Shown here piece after piece: positions 23,655 to 35,327 of a stretch of DNA of 64,000 nt (positions are counted from its first letter, which is position 1; the number at the start of each line of letters is the position of its first letter). The DNA is from Capra hircus (lineage: Eukaryota > Chordata > Mammalia > Artiodactyla > Bovidae): positions 30,949,550 to 31,013,549 of the forward strand of contig NC_030817.1 in NCBI RefSeq assembly GCF_001704415.2, written 5' to 3'. Both the position numbers and the translations under genes were made by a program. A model generated the notes under the pieces. The model was not told the DNA's origin. It was given only the letters and a program-made list of their open reading frames with translations, and made no database searches.

Positions 23655-24475
23655 TCATTTATTTCTTTTTTAAATTGAGGTATAGTTGATGTATAAATTT
23701 ATATAAATTTCAGATGTACAATATAGTGATTCACAATTTTTAAAGATTATACTCCATTCACAGTTGTTATAAAATATTGGCTATATTCCCTTTGCTGTAT
23801 AATATATTCTTGTAGCTTATTTATTTTATACGGACTATATGTAGCTTAGTCTCCTACCGTATCTTGTTCCCCCCTTCCCTTTCCCCAGTAACCACAGGTT
23901 TATTCTCTGTATCTGTGAGTCTTTTTTTTTGTTGCTGTTTTATTCACTAGTTTTATTTTTTAGATCACGTACAAGTGATATCATACAGTATTTGTCTTTC
24001 TGTCTGACTTATTTCACTTAGCGTGATACCCTCCACCTGTGTTGCTGCAGATGGCACAATTCTGTTATCTTTTGTGGCTGAGTACTATTCCATTGTACAA
24101 ATATATACTACATCTTATGTATAATCTATTTACGGCCTTTTAGGCTGCTTGCATATCTTGGCAATTGTAAATAATGCTGCTATGAACATAGGGCACATGT
24201 ATTTTTTTAATTAGCACTTTTCATTTTTTTTTTCCCAGATGAATGCCTGGGAATAGAATTGCCTGGTCATATGTTAGTTCTGTAAAAATGTCAACTCAGA
24301 TCTTCTGCCCATGTTTAATCAGGGCTTTTTTTAAACATTGAATTGTATGAACTGTTTATATATTCTGGATATTAACTCCTTGTTGGTCATATAATTTACA
24401 AATAATTTTACGCATTCAGTAGGTTGTCTTTTCATTTTGTTGATGGTTTCCTTTGCTGCACCAAAGCCTAACCAC
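23655..24475 (-). mobile_element. L1 LINE 3' end, minus
   Basis: The reverse complement of an L1 3' UTR and ORF2 end is visible on the plus strand (AAATTGAGGTATAGTTGATG near the left edge, TGAGTACTATTCCATTGTA inside, TTTGTTGATGGTTTCCTTTG near the right). No intact frame remains. Confidence 0.75.
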
Positions 24476-24529
24476 ATCTTTAAATCCTCAACTTTTAAGT
24501 TATAATTATAACATACTTTATCCATTAGT

Positions 24530-25840
24530 AAGCTGCTTATTCTTTCAACATGTTTTCATTAGTTATTTTCTAAGTGCAGACAATGTGTTTAGAAAGTCTA
24601 CAAATATGAAAGACACTGTCCATGCACTGTATCCCAAGAAATGGGATACAGAAAAACTATAATAAAAAAAGGAAAACTGCCATAATACGATTAGGCATAA
24701 CTGCATTTTAGGGAAAGAAAAACCTATTTGGGGAAGTCAGAAATGACTTCACTGGGGAGAAAGATCTTAAAATGAGACTTGGAGAATTTGGGGCATCTGT
24801 CAGACAAGAAAGAGTCCCTGGCAGTGAAACAGCTGCAAGCAAAGGCAGAAACATGAAACAGCATTTTGTGACTGAGATTAAGGAACAGAATATTTTAGAA
24901 TTTCTGGAGTATAAAGAGTTATGGTGCAGTAAAGGTAATGATTACAAGAGATAAAAATGGACTAGTAATGAAAGGGCCTCCCATGTCATACAAAGAGATT
25001 TAAAATTTTACTCTCTCTACAGTGGAAAGCCACTGAAAGATGTTGAGAAGGGAAGTGATCTGATAAAACTTACATTGTCGTAGGCAGTATGGATAATAGA
25101 TGGACTTGCAGGTAAGGTTATATGAGACAAAAAACAATAGTTTCTAAAATAGGTAATTCTCCAGTCTAGGACAATGGCAATGACCATGAAAAGAAGGTAG
25201 AGGGAACTGTGTATGACACATACTTAAGACACAGACTCTGGAGAATGTAGTGATTAATTAAAAATGGAGGACAAAGGAGAGAGACGTGGACCCTGGATTT
25301 TTGGCTTGGGCAACAACAGGAGAATGTCGTTTCCTAGATGCTATCTAGGGAGCAAATATTCAAATGAGGAGCCCAGGTAAGGCTAAATTAGGGGTTGATC
25401 ATAAAACTACAGATAAAGATATCTGCCTATGAAGAGTACAGAATAGAAAAAAGAAGAGAGAAGGATTTATTAACCATTATCATTCTCTAACAATGATAAC
25501 ATTCATGAGAACAGCATCAGAGGAATGCTAACAGTGAAAGCCAGATAATGCTGGATTAGAGTGATACAATGTGAGAAGCAAAGATAGTATGTTCTCATTT
25601 TAAAAACTTGGTTATAAAATAGAAATATAAAGTCTTAGAAAGAGCTCAATGACATTTTTAATCATAATGTGTGATAATAAAAGTTACTAATGCACTTCAA
25701 AGATGGTAAAGTTAATATGAGATTGTGAAGTAGGGTAGTTGATTTTCTGAATTACTGGCTATATTTGGATAAGATGTATAAATTATAAACCTTACAAAAA
25801 TAATAATGACTACACATTTAATTATAATACCAAATTTCTA
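24530..25840. other. Intronic sequence, old unnamed repeat about 24700-25400
   Basis: The plus strand around 24.7-25.4 kb shows wording like a widespread ancient mammalian repeat (for example TGAGAAGGGAAGTGATCTGA) that I cannot name. A related passage is near 62.0-62.2 kb. No coding exon was recognised. Confidence 0.35.
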
Positions 25841-26036
25841 TTGTTTAGTCATGTCTAAAACTTGCAACCTCATTGTCCTTGTGACTGCCAGGCTCCTCTG
25901 TGCATGGGACTTCCCAGGCAAGAATACTGGAGTGGGTTGCCATTTCCTACTCCAGGGGATATCCCTGACTCATGGATTGAACCTACATCTCCTGCTTGGC
26001 TAATGGATTCTTTACCACTGAGCTGCCAGGGAAGCC
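25841..26036 (-). mobile_element. Bov-tA SINE next to an LRRC9 exon
   Basis: The minus strand begins with the tRNA-like GGCTTCCCTGGCAGCTCAG and continues into the Bov-A body. It ends about 38 bp before the LRRC9 exon at 26074, that is, just beyond that exon's donor. It is moderately diverged. Confidence 0.87.
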
Positions 26037-26073
26037 CTCACATATCAAATAGCATATAATAAAATGATTGTAC

Positions 26074-26204
26074 CTGATGGATGATGAAGTCCAATTTAGT
26101 TCTTGCATTTGGGTGAAGTTTGGGTGTCCTTGTCGTTCAGCAATCATGTCAGAAGTAAGTCTGCCACCAAACAAATCTTTTGCACACTCAGTCTCTGGTG
26201 GTTC
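26074..26204 (-). CDS. LRRC9: LRRC9 coding exon (window exon 9), boxed in by transposons
   Basis: This exon is 131 nt: 43 codons plus two bases of an arginine codon. The acceptor is CATATACAG before GAACCACC and the donor is GTACAATC after CCATCAG. The peptide EPPETECAKDLFGGRLTSDM continues to NWTSSSI and is a non-repeat linker. A SINE ends about 38 bp from the donor side and a near-full-length BovB starts about 46 bp from the acceptor side, so very little unique flanking sequence remains for splicing signals. Confidence 0.92.
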
Positions 26205-26250
26205 CTGTATATGAGGATATTTAGAAAGTGACGTCTTCTCTTATGGATGA

Positions 26251-29200
26251 TTGTGCTGTGCTTAGTCACTCAATTGTGTCCAACTCTTTGTGACCCCCAG
26301 GACTGCAGCCCATCAGGCTCCTCTGCCCATGCAGTGCTCCAGGCAAGGATGCTGGAGCGGCTTGCCATGCTGTCCTCCAGGTGTACAGAGGATGCACTGG
26401 CTTTCTAACTGGAGCCCTGTCTCACTCAGCGAAACTAAGCCACACCCGTGGGGCTCCCCAAGACAGGCGGACATGGTGGAGAGGTCTGACAGAATGTGGT
26501 CCACTGGAGAAGGGAATGGCAAACCACTTCAGTATTCTTGCCTTGAGAACCCCATGAACAGTATGAAAAAGCAAAATGATAGGATACTGAAAGAGGAACT
26601 CCCCGGGTCAGTAGGTGCCCAATATGCTACTGGAGATCAGTGGAGAAATAACTCCAGAAAGAATAAAGGGATGGAGCCAAAGCAAAAAACATACCCAGTT
26701 GTGGATGTGACTGGTGATAGAAACAAAGTCTGATGCTGTAAAGAGCAATATTGCATAGGAACCTGGAATGTCAGGTCCGTGAATCAAGGCAAATTGGAAG
26801 TGGTCAAACAGGAGACGGCAAGAGTGAACGTAGACATTCTAGGAATCAGTGAACCAAAATGAACTGGAATGGGTGAATTTAACTCAGATGACCATTATAT
26901 CTACTACTGCATTCAACTCAGATGACCATTATATCTACTACTGTGGGCAGGAATCCCTTAGAAGAAATGGAGTAGCCATCATGGTCAACAAAAGAGTCCA
27001 AAATGCAGTACTTGGATGAAATCTCAAGAACGACAGAATGATCTCTGTTCGTTTCCAAAGCAAACCATTCAATATCACAGTAATCCAAGTCTATGCCCCA
27101 ACCAGTAATGCTGAAGAAGCTGAAGTTGAACGGTTCTATGAAGACCTACAAGATCTATTAGAACTAACACCCCCAAAAGATGTCCTTTTCATTATAGGGG
27201 ACTGGAATGCAAAAGTTGGAAGTCAAGAAACACCTGAAGTAACAGGCAAACTTGGCCCTGGAGTACAGAATGAAGCAGGGCAAAGGCTAATAGCGTTTTG
27301 CCAAGAAAATGCACTGGTCATAGCAAACACTCTTCCAAAAACACAAAAGAAGATTCTACACATGGACATCACCAGATGGTCAACACCGAAATGAGATTGA
27401 TTATATTCTTTGCAGCCAAAGATGGAGAAGCTCTATACAGTGAGCAAAAACAAGACTGGGACCTGACTGTAGCTCAGATCACGAACTCCTTATTGCCAAA
27501 TTCAGATTTAAATTGAAGAAAGTGGGGAAAACCACTAAACCATTCAGGTATGACCTAATTCAAATCCCTTATGATTATACAGTGGAAGTGAGAAATAGAA
27601 ATAGATTTAAGGGCCTAGATCTGATAGATAGAGTGCCTGATGAACTATGGATGGAGGTTCGTGACATTGTACAGGAGATCAGGACCATCCCCATGGAAAA
27701 GAGATACAAAAAAGCAAAATGGCTGTCTGAGGAGGCCTTACAAGTAGCTGTGAAAAGAAGAGAAGCAAAAAGCAAAGGAGAAAGGAAAGATATAAGCATT
27801 TGAATGCAGAGTTCCAAACAATAGCAAGACGAGATAAGAAAGCCTTCTTCAGCGATCAGTGCAAAGAAATAGAGGAAAACAACAGAATGGGAAAGACCAG
27901 AGATCTCTTTAAGAAAATTAGAGATACCAAGGGAAAGTTTCATGCAAAGATGGGCTCTATAAAGGACAGAAATGGTATGGACCTAACAGAAGCAGAAGAT
28001 ATCAAGAAGAGGTGGCAAGAATACACAGAAGAACTGTACGAAAAAGATCTTCATGACCCGGATAATCACGATGGTATGGTCACTCACCTAGAGCTGGATA
28101 TCCTGGAATGTGAAGTCAAGTGGGCCCTAAGAAGCATCACTACGAACAAAGCTAGTGGAGGTGATGGAATTCCAGTTGAGCTATTTCAAATCCTGAAAGA
28201 TGATGCTGTGAAAGTGCTGCACTCAATATGCCAGCAAATTTGGAAAACTCAGCAGTGGCCACAGGACTGGAAAAGGTCAGTGTTCATTCCAATCCCAAAG
28301 AAAGGCAATGCCAAAGAATGCTCAGACTACCGCACAATTGCCCTCATCTCATACACTAGTAAAGTAATGCTCAAAATTCTCCAAGCCAGGCTTCAGCAAT
28401 ATGTGAACAGTGAACTTCCAGATGTTCAAGCGGGTTTTTCAAAAGGAAGAGGAACTAGAGATCAAATTGCCAATATCCGCTGGATCATGGAAAAAGCAAG
28501 AGAGTTCCAGAAAAACATCTATTTCTGCTTTATTGACTATGTCAAAACCTTTGACTGTGTGGCTCACAATAAACTGTGGAAAATTCTGAAACAGATGGGA
28601 ATACCAGACCACCTGACCTGCCTCTTCAGAAACCTATGTGGAGGTCAGGAAGCAACAGTTAGAACTGGACCTGGAACAACAGACTGGTTCCAAATGGGAA
28701 AAGGAGTATTCAAGGCTGTATTTTGTCATCCTGCTTATTTAAGTTATATGCAGAGTACATCATGAGAAACGTTGGGCTGAAAGAAGCACAAGCTGGAATC
28801 ATGACTGCCAGGAGAAATATCAATAACGTCAGATATGCAGATGACACCACCCTTATGGCAGAAAGTGAAGAGGAACTAAAAAGCCTCTTGATGAAAGTGA
28901 AAGAGGAGAGTAAAAAAGTTCGCTTAAAGCTCAACATTCATAAAACTAAGATCATGGCATCTGGTCCCATCACTTCATGGGAAATAGATGGGGAAACAGT
29001 GGAAACAGTGTCAGACTTTATTTTTGGGGGCTCCAAATTCACTGCAGATGGTGACTGCAGCCATGAAATTAAAAGACACTTACTCCTTGGAAGGAAAGTT
29101 ATGATCAACCTAGATAGCATATTGAAAAGCAGAGATATTACTTTGCCAACAAAGGTCTGTCTAGTCAAGGCTATGGTTTTTCCTGTGGTCAGGTATGGAT

Positions 29201-29618
29201 GTGAGAGTTGGACTGTGAAGAAGGCTGAGCGCCAAAGTATTGATGCTTTTGAACTGCGGTGTTGAAGAAGACTCTTGAGAGTCCCTTGGACAGCAAGGAG
29301 ATCCAACCAATCCTTTCTAAAGGAGATTAGTCCTGAGTGTTCATTGGAAGGACTGATGCTGAAGCTGAAACTCCAATACTTTGGCCACCTCATGCAAAGA
29401 GTTGACTCATTGGAAAAGACTCTGATGCTGGGAGAGATTGGGGGCAGGAGGAGAAGGAGACGACAGAGGATTAGATGGCTTGAAGGCATCACCGACTTGA
29501 TGGACATGAGTTTTAGTGAGCTCTGGGAGTTGGTGATGGACAGGGAGGCCTGGCGTGCTGTGACTCATGGGGTCGCAGAGTCAGAGAAGACTGAGCGACT
29601 GAACTGAACTGAACTGAA
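26251..29618 (+). mobile_element. Near-full-length BovB (RTE) LINE with broken ORF
   Basis: At about 3.37 kb this is the longest BovB here and close to the usual element length. In order it holds the 5' region, an AP-type endonuclease (NITVIQVYAPTSN and IIGDWNAKVG in the frame 27038-27394), the reverse transcriptase (frames 27513-27803, 27800-28765 and 28723-29265, YADD at 28834-28845), the C-terminal part (29275-29607) and the TGAACTGAACTGAA end. Stops, frameshifts and a 34-bp-period internal duplication break the ORF, so it looks non-autonomous. It is antisense to LRRC9. Confidence 0.94.
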
Positions 29619-29839
29619 ATGTCTTTAATTCTTTGGTTCCAGATCAAAATAGAGTGGACTCATTTCTCCCTATTTCATACTAAGTACAGCCAAACCCTCT
29701 GGATATTACATATATAATACACATAGGAGACTGAAAGGTTCAGAGAAGAAGGCAGACCAGCTAGGGACCTTGGGACCTGAGGAATAACACTGTGGTGAGT
29801 TCTCTGGTGTGTTACTCTGATAATAATAAGAAACCTTCA

Positions 29840-30570
29840 TCTACTGTTCCTGCTTGGCCATATGGTCAGGCAGGAGAACAATGAAAACCTGACCTATTAA
29901 AATGATGTCCATATGGGGCACAGCCCTATGGAAATTGATGGGTATATATAAAGTAGGGCACGTTGATGCCCATCTGAACTTGCTGTCGATTTTGGAAGGT
30001 GATTGAAATTGACAAGCAGATAGGCCCATATGTTCACTTAAGGTGGCCACCTGGGTCTATAAAATAGGTGGACATTGGGGGTCTACAGCAGTGCAGAGAT
30101 AGGATGAATCTAGACATATTCCTCTTGCACCCTCTTAGGTACAAAATGCCAATAAGCACTGTTCCATCTGCCAGCAAAAGAGACAGAGACTGCAGATGGC
30201 TGTGTGGCAGATTTCCCTGTGGGAAGGCCCTGAACACAGCTGGCAAGTCAGACTGAGGCTGGTAGCCCTAGGGAGCTACAAATACGTCCTGACAGGAATA
30301 GATACTGACCCTGGACTGGGATTTGCTTACCCAGTGTAAATGCAAATGCATATAGTGCCATAAAAGAGCTGGAACTGAAGATATGACACCAATTTAGACA
30401 GTTGATGGTTTTTTCTTCAGACCAAGGAACATGCTTTACAGCCCATACTGTGCAACAATGGGCAGGAAACTATCCTTTTCAGAGTAATAGTTTGATAGAG
30501 CATTGGAGTAGGCATTGGTTGTCCAAAACAGGGGGGGATAGAATCATGACAGTCTGCGGCCTGGCTTACA
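29840..30570 (+). mobile_element. Endogenous retrovirus remnant, integrase-like
   Basis: Plus-strand conceptual reading around 30270-30560 contains short retroviral integrase-core phrases (VLTGIDT and, after breaks, SSDQGT), interrupted by stop codons and shifts. Upstream sequence from about 29840 may belong to the same pol remnant and the following 30.6-31.1 kb may too, but I cannot assign it. No intact retroviral gene is present, and no LTR was recognised nearby. The family is not determined. Confidence 0.5.
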
Positions 30571-31588
30571 CGTCTCTCTGAGTGTGCTCACACTCAGTGA
30601 ACATGAATGGAGCTAAAAGAGCGTCCCTGATGGATAGACGTCTGTTTTTCTGGTGGATCTGGGGGACAGGGGAAGGATGCTGATATGACCATGCACTTCT
30701 TACTAAGGCAGGATGATGCTGGTAAAATCATTATACTTTTTCTTTCCTTCTTCCTCACATCACCTCAACTTTTTTTTTCCTACCCGATGCACTGGTCACA
30801 GAACCACACCTGCAATTATAAGTGCTAGAAACAGGGATCATTTTTAAGCAAGAAACTATGCTTTTAAACATTTTGTCAGAATTCCTAAAGGCCTGATAGG
30901 GGTAAATTTTACCTTCACTCCATCTGGCAAAATTGGAATTAACAATGAATGTATCTGTATGTCCTGGTAGCAAAAACAGCCCACTAGTTTTGCACCTATT
31001 ATCACCTCGCCGTATTTTAAGCGAGGTGGGCTGAGAGGAGGTACGTGGTAGACTAGTATCACTGTCTGCAATCTAGACCAGCACAGTGGCCAAACCTAAT
31101 GTCCCTTCCAGAGGTGGAAAAATATGGGTATAAATGGAAAGGATGGGGAAGGGAAGTTGTGGGTAAAGCAATTAATGAATACATAATGTAATGAGGGAAA
31201 TCCAGTATTATTTATATTACCTCAAAAGAGGCTAGAGCAAGAGTTGATATTGTTTCAGTTCAATTATAACAGATGCTTGAAAGGGTGAAGCTATGTTTTC
31301 TGAGACTACTCCTGTTTTAGGAAACTGACAAAAGTCTCCAATGGAAAGCTGTAAATCTGAGTAGCCTCATCCTGGGAGGCATTTCCATGATTATGGACTG
31401 TATAATAACTGAATGGGATTATAGCAATATTCCAAAATCTTTTGAATTTATGATCATTTTGCTATAAAAAGACAAGGGCATGAGTTATGATATTGTGATT
31501 TATAACAATAAACATACATTTGGTCTTTGTCTACTGTTCCTGGCACATAGCTCCTAAAACCCTTGTAATTTCCTGTATTAGAGCCATG

Positions 31589-32012
31589 TTGTTGTTCAGC
31601 CACTCAGTCATGTCTGGCTCTTTGCAACCCCGTGGACTGCAGCATGCCAGGCTTCCCTGTCCTTCATCATCTCCTGGAGCTTGCTCTAACTCATGTCCAT
31701 TGACTTAGTGATGCCATCCAACCATCTAATCCTCTCATTTCCTTCTTCTCCTGCCTTCAATCTTTCCCAGCATCAGGGTCTTTTCCAATGAGTCAGTTCT
31801 TTGCATCATGTGGCCAAAGCATTGAAGCTTCAGCTTCAGCATCAATCTTTCCATGAATATTCAGGATTGATTTCCTAAAGGATTGACTGGTTTGATCTCC
31901 CTTGCTGTCCAAGGGACTCTCAGGAGTCTTCTACAATACCATAGTTCAAAAGCATCAATTCTTTGGTTCTCAACCTTCTTTATGTTGCAACTCTCACATC
32001 TGGGAATCTTTT
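31589..32012 (-). mobile_element. BovB LINE 3' fragment, minus
   Basis: The left edge is TTGTTGTTCAGCCACTCAGTC and the body matches the BovB C-terminal coding region in reverse (CATGTGGCCAAAGCATTG, GGGACTCTCAGGAGTCTTC). It is 5' truncated and diverged. Confidence 0.85.
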
Positions 32013-34377
32013 ATTATAATATTGTGGTTTTTGTATTCGATTCCTGAAATAGCTCCAGAACCACCAGGTGAAAGGAGCGTGCTGCCATTCCTAACAAGCC
32101 TTTCAACCACACCTGAGTTTACTTTAACAAGATGACTTTTGGAAAGCCCCTGAGAATGCGGACTGGTTGCCAGGAAAATCAACCATGATTAGAAAGTTGG
32201 AACTTCCAGTAACATTACCTTACATCCTGGTATGATTATATATCCATGAGCCCTGGAGACAGAGTGAGACTTAGCTGTCCATGCTTTACCATTAAAAAGT
32301 CATGTCACTTGGAATAAGGCATTTAAATTCTCTGGAGTTCTTTGTGTTCATTCACAAAATAAAGCCTTTGGACTATGTTATTTCTAAAGTCAATGTCTAT
32401 TTACCTTTCAAACACTCTAGAATCATGTTGCTTTCTACCTCCTGCTACATTTACTTTTGGTGGCTTCTTTTCCTGTTTACATTTACTAAATGAAGTTATT
32501 AAAAACCTCACTTAGATTTACTTTCTCTACTCTCTTTCCTTAGTCAATGGTATATGCTTTTGGTTTTAACTAGGCAACTTTCTTTAAATTCCAAATTCCA
32601 AATCTAAACAAATGTAAATTAAATGTCCATATCTGAAGTTAGTCCTGTGTTTTCAATCGCCTGTTTGCCATCTCCAATCAGATGATCCACTATCGTATAA
32701 AACTTAGTGTGTCCAACACTAATCATCTTATTCCTGAAACTACTTTTCTTCCTATAGTATTTCTGTTATGATATCTCTTACTGGCATAGACTCAAGCCTT
32801 GTAGACCTCTTTTATTCTTTCCTTTCCTCATCTTTCAAATTTAATTGGTTGCCAAGTTCTGTCAATTCTTCCTAGTATTTCTACCTTTCAACTCTCCATT
32901 TATAATACTATTTCCCCTTGGTTCATTTCAGTTTCTCAGTACTTCATATCTAGATTAAGCTAATAGTCTCCTACTGTTTTTTTTGTCTATTGCTCTAAAC
33001 ACTGCTGTTAAATTTCCTAATATATAATTTTGAATTATGTTATTCTCCTACTCAAAAACTTCAATGCCTTCCCATTACCTCTCAATTAAAGTCTAGGTTA
33101 TTCAGACTAATCTTCATGTCCCATTATCAATTCATATATTCTCCCTCTTCCTACAAAAATTTTGTGGACCTTCCAGGAGGAACACATAATCAAATAGTAA
33201 AATGTAAACGATAGCGGAGATTGAGAATGATGTAAGTTAGAAGAGATCAAGTGTTGGGATAGGGAGAGAGACCACAAGTCCTACAGGGTTTCTGTTACTG
33301 AACCACAAATTTGGCTCTGAGCTTTAAGGTAGTCAAAGTGAAAAGGAAAATAGTTAAATAATACTCATTGTCAGCGAGGAGAGCATAACTTTCTTCAGGG
33401 GGAAATGTTTTTCCTACTCTCACTTCCAAAAGCACTTTCCAAGGTGGCCCTTCAGCTGAGGGCACAGAGAATGGGAAGGATAATATTCTCAACAACACCC
33501 TGGCGCACATGCAGTACTAGTTTCACAGGCCTGTTTTAAAAACAACCCTCAGTGAAAACCAACACCTAAACAAAACCCAGTATGCAACATTCTAGAGAAC
33601 TGTTCATGTTTGGGGGAGAATATTTTTGATTCTTCATTCTGAGGAGGGTCCTGAAAAAAGCAAGGTTAGAATTAGTAATCTTATCAGAGTACCTCAAAGT
33701 CCCAAATAATCATAAACTATCTCTCAATTTTCTAGAAACGAAGAGTCTTATTGTCTGACAGGTGCTAGGCAATGTTACACGGGGAACTTTCTATTCTCCA
33801 CACATTTGTTGTGCGTGTATCCTATTACACGGAAATCAGAAGCCTTGAATGAACCTGCTTGTTACAGAATTCAAGTTTCCAACTATTGCTTTCATAGTCA
33901 ATCCTATGTTCTGTGTTATTTTTTAACACAGTACAAAAAGTTATTTTTTACTAGTACAGTTTACTAGTAATGTTGACATACCATTCGTTGGTTCAAATAT
34001 GTTTTTCTTAAATCTTAACTGTATTTTTCCAGGTAACAGGAAGCAGTTTTTAGGCCCAAGAAGATGGTAGGGCTCCAGGGCAGTTTTTCTATCCTATCTC
34101 ATAAAATTGTGCTCTTTATTTGTTAGGCATTGGATTCAGTGGGTATAAATGTAAGCAGCATCTTCCCTTCTGTGCCACCTCATGTAGACAATTAAAAACT
34201 GGTCAAAGAAGAAAAAATTAAAACCCACATCTAAAATGTGCTTTGGGGGATCCAGATTTTAATAAGCATAGTAAGTTTACATACTAGTGATAAAGCAACA
34301 TTCAAAATGACTATGACCTATGGATATATATTAATATGCAGTTTGGACCAAATGCTATGCGTCAACAAAAAACTTAC
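32013..34377. other. Intronic sequence; old repeat relic 32650-33200
   Basis: The plus strand at 32.65-33.2 kb is T/C-rich and resembles the ancient repeat also suspected near 1.5-1.76 kb (phrase CCTTCCCATTACCTCTCAAT). The rest up to the LRRC9 exon at 34378 shows nothing I can assign. Confidence 0.35.
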
Positions 34378-34500
34378 AATTGAGATTCCATCCAAAGCTT
34401 TCAGTTCTGGAAGATGAAATATTACAAACAACCGGTAGTTTTCTTGATTCCATACAATAATGTTTCCATACATGTCTAGAATAACCAGGTTGCATAAACC
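34378..34500 (-). CDS. LRRC9: LRRC9 coding exon (window exon 8), LRR cap
   Basis: This is a 123-nt, 41-codon exon in phase 0 at both ends. The acceptor is ATTATGCAG before GGTTTATG and the donor is GTAAGT. The peptide GLCNLVILDMYGNIIVWNQE runs into LFVIFHLPELKALDGISI. The L-x-A-L-D-G motif is an end cap, so a second leucine-rich repeat block closes here, as in window exon 4. The short run beyond the donor in genomic frame is intronic. Confidence 0.94.
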
Positions 34501-34856
34501 CTGCATAATAAAAATATATACATTTAATGTGATATACATACATACTCACTCTAACCAGTTTTTTCCCCTTAAGAGTTTAATCATCCATGAATTTTAATAT
34601 TTGAATTACTCTATCATTCCATAGTGATTTCAGATCTTTGGAGTGTATTATTTATAATATACTTTCAGACTATTAAAGTATAAGTTTGTGCAGTATTTCA
34701 GTGGTCTATACTGTATGATCAGAATCACTTTTTGGATACTGGTGCTAAATGTTATTACCCATGATAAAGACTTGTAAAGAACTTAGCAAAGTTTAAAACA
34801 TGCTATGTTTATGGAATAACAGTCTATTAAATAGTATGTGGCTATTATGTAGTATA

Positions 34857-35075
34857 TGACTTCCCTGGTGGCTCAGATGGTAAAGTGTCTTGCTTACAAT
34901 GAGGGAGACCTGGGTTCGATCCCTAGGTCAGGAAGATCCTCTGGAGAAGGAAATGACAACCCACTCCCGTACTCTTGCCTGGAAAAATCCCATGGATGGA
35001 GGAGCCTTGTAGGCTACAGTCCACGGGGTCGCAAAGAGTCGGATACGACTGAGCGACTTCACTTACTTACTTACT
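34857..35075 (+). mobile_element. Bov-tA SINE with ACTT-repeat tail
   Basis: It begins with the tRNA-like head CTTCCCTGGTGGCTCAGATG and ends after GAGTCGGATACGACTGAG with a short (ACTT)n tail. The flanks ATGTAGTATAT and ACGTAGTATAC look like a slightly changed target-site duplication. Confidence 0.9.
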
Positions 35076-35096
35076 TACTACGTAGTATACAAATAT

Positions 35097-35316
35097 GGGC
35101 TTCCCAGGTGGCTCAGTGGTAAAAGAATCCACCTGCCAATACAGGGGGCACAGGAGATGCCAGTTCGATCCCTGGGCGGGAAAGATCCCTGGAGGAGGAA
35201 ATGACAACCCACTCTGGTATTCTTGCTTGGAAAATCCCATGGACAGAGGAGTCTGGTATGCTACAGTCTATGGGGTCTCAAAGAACTGGACATGACTGAG
35301 CACATATGTAAGCACA
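35097..35316 (+). mobile_element. Bov-tA SINE with 11-bp target-site duplication
   Basis: The head is GGGCTTCCCAGGTGGCTCAG and the body ends in GGACATGACTGAGCAC. Perfect flanking copies of TATACAAATAT lie at 35086-35096 and 35317-35327. It landed at the edge of the preceding SINE, giving a head-to-tail pair. Confidence 0.91.
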
Positions 35317-35327
35317 TATACAAATAT

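Noticed and set aside
27800..28765. 321-residue open frame as a host gene
   Set aside because: It is BovB reverse transcriptase: it lies inside a full BovB layout with endonuclease before it and the typical 3' end after it, and copies recur across the window.
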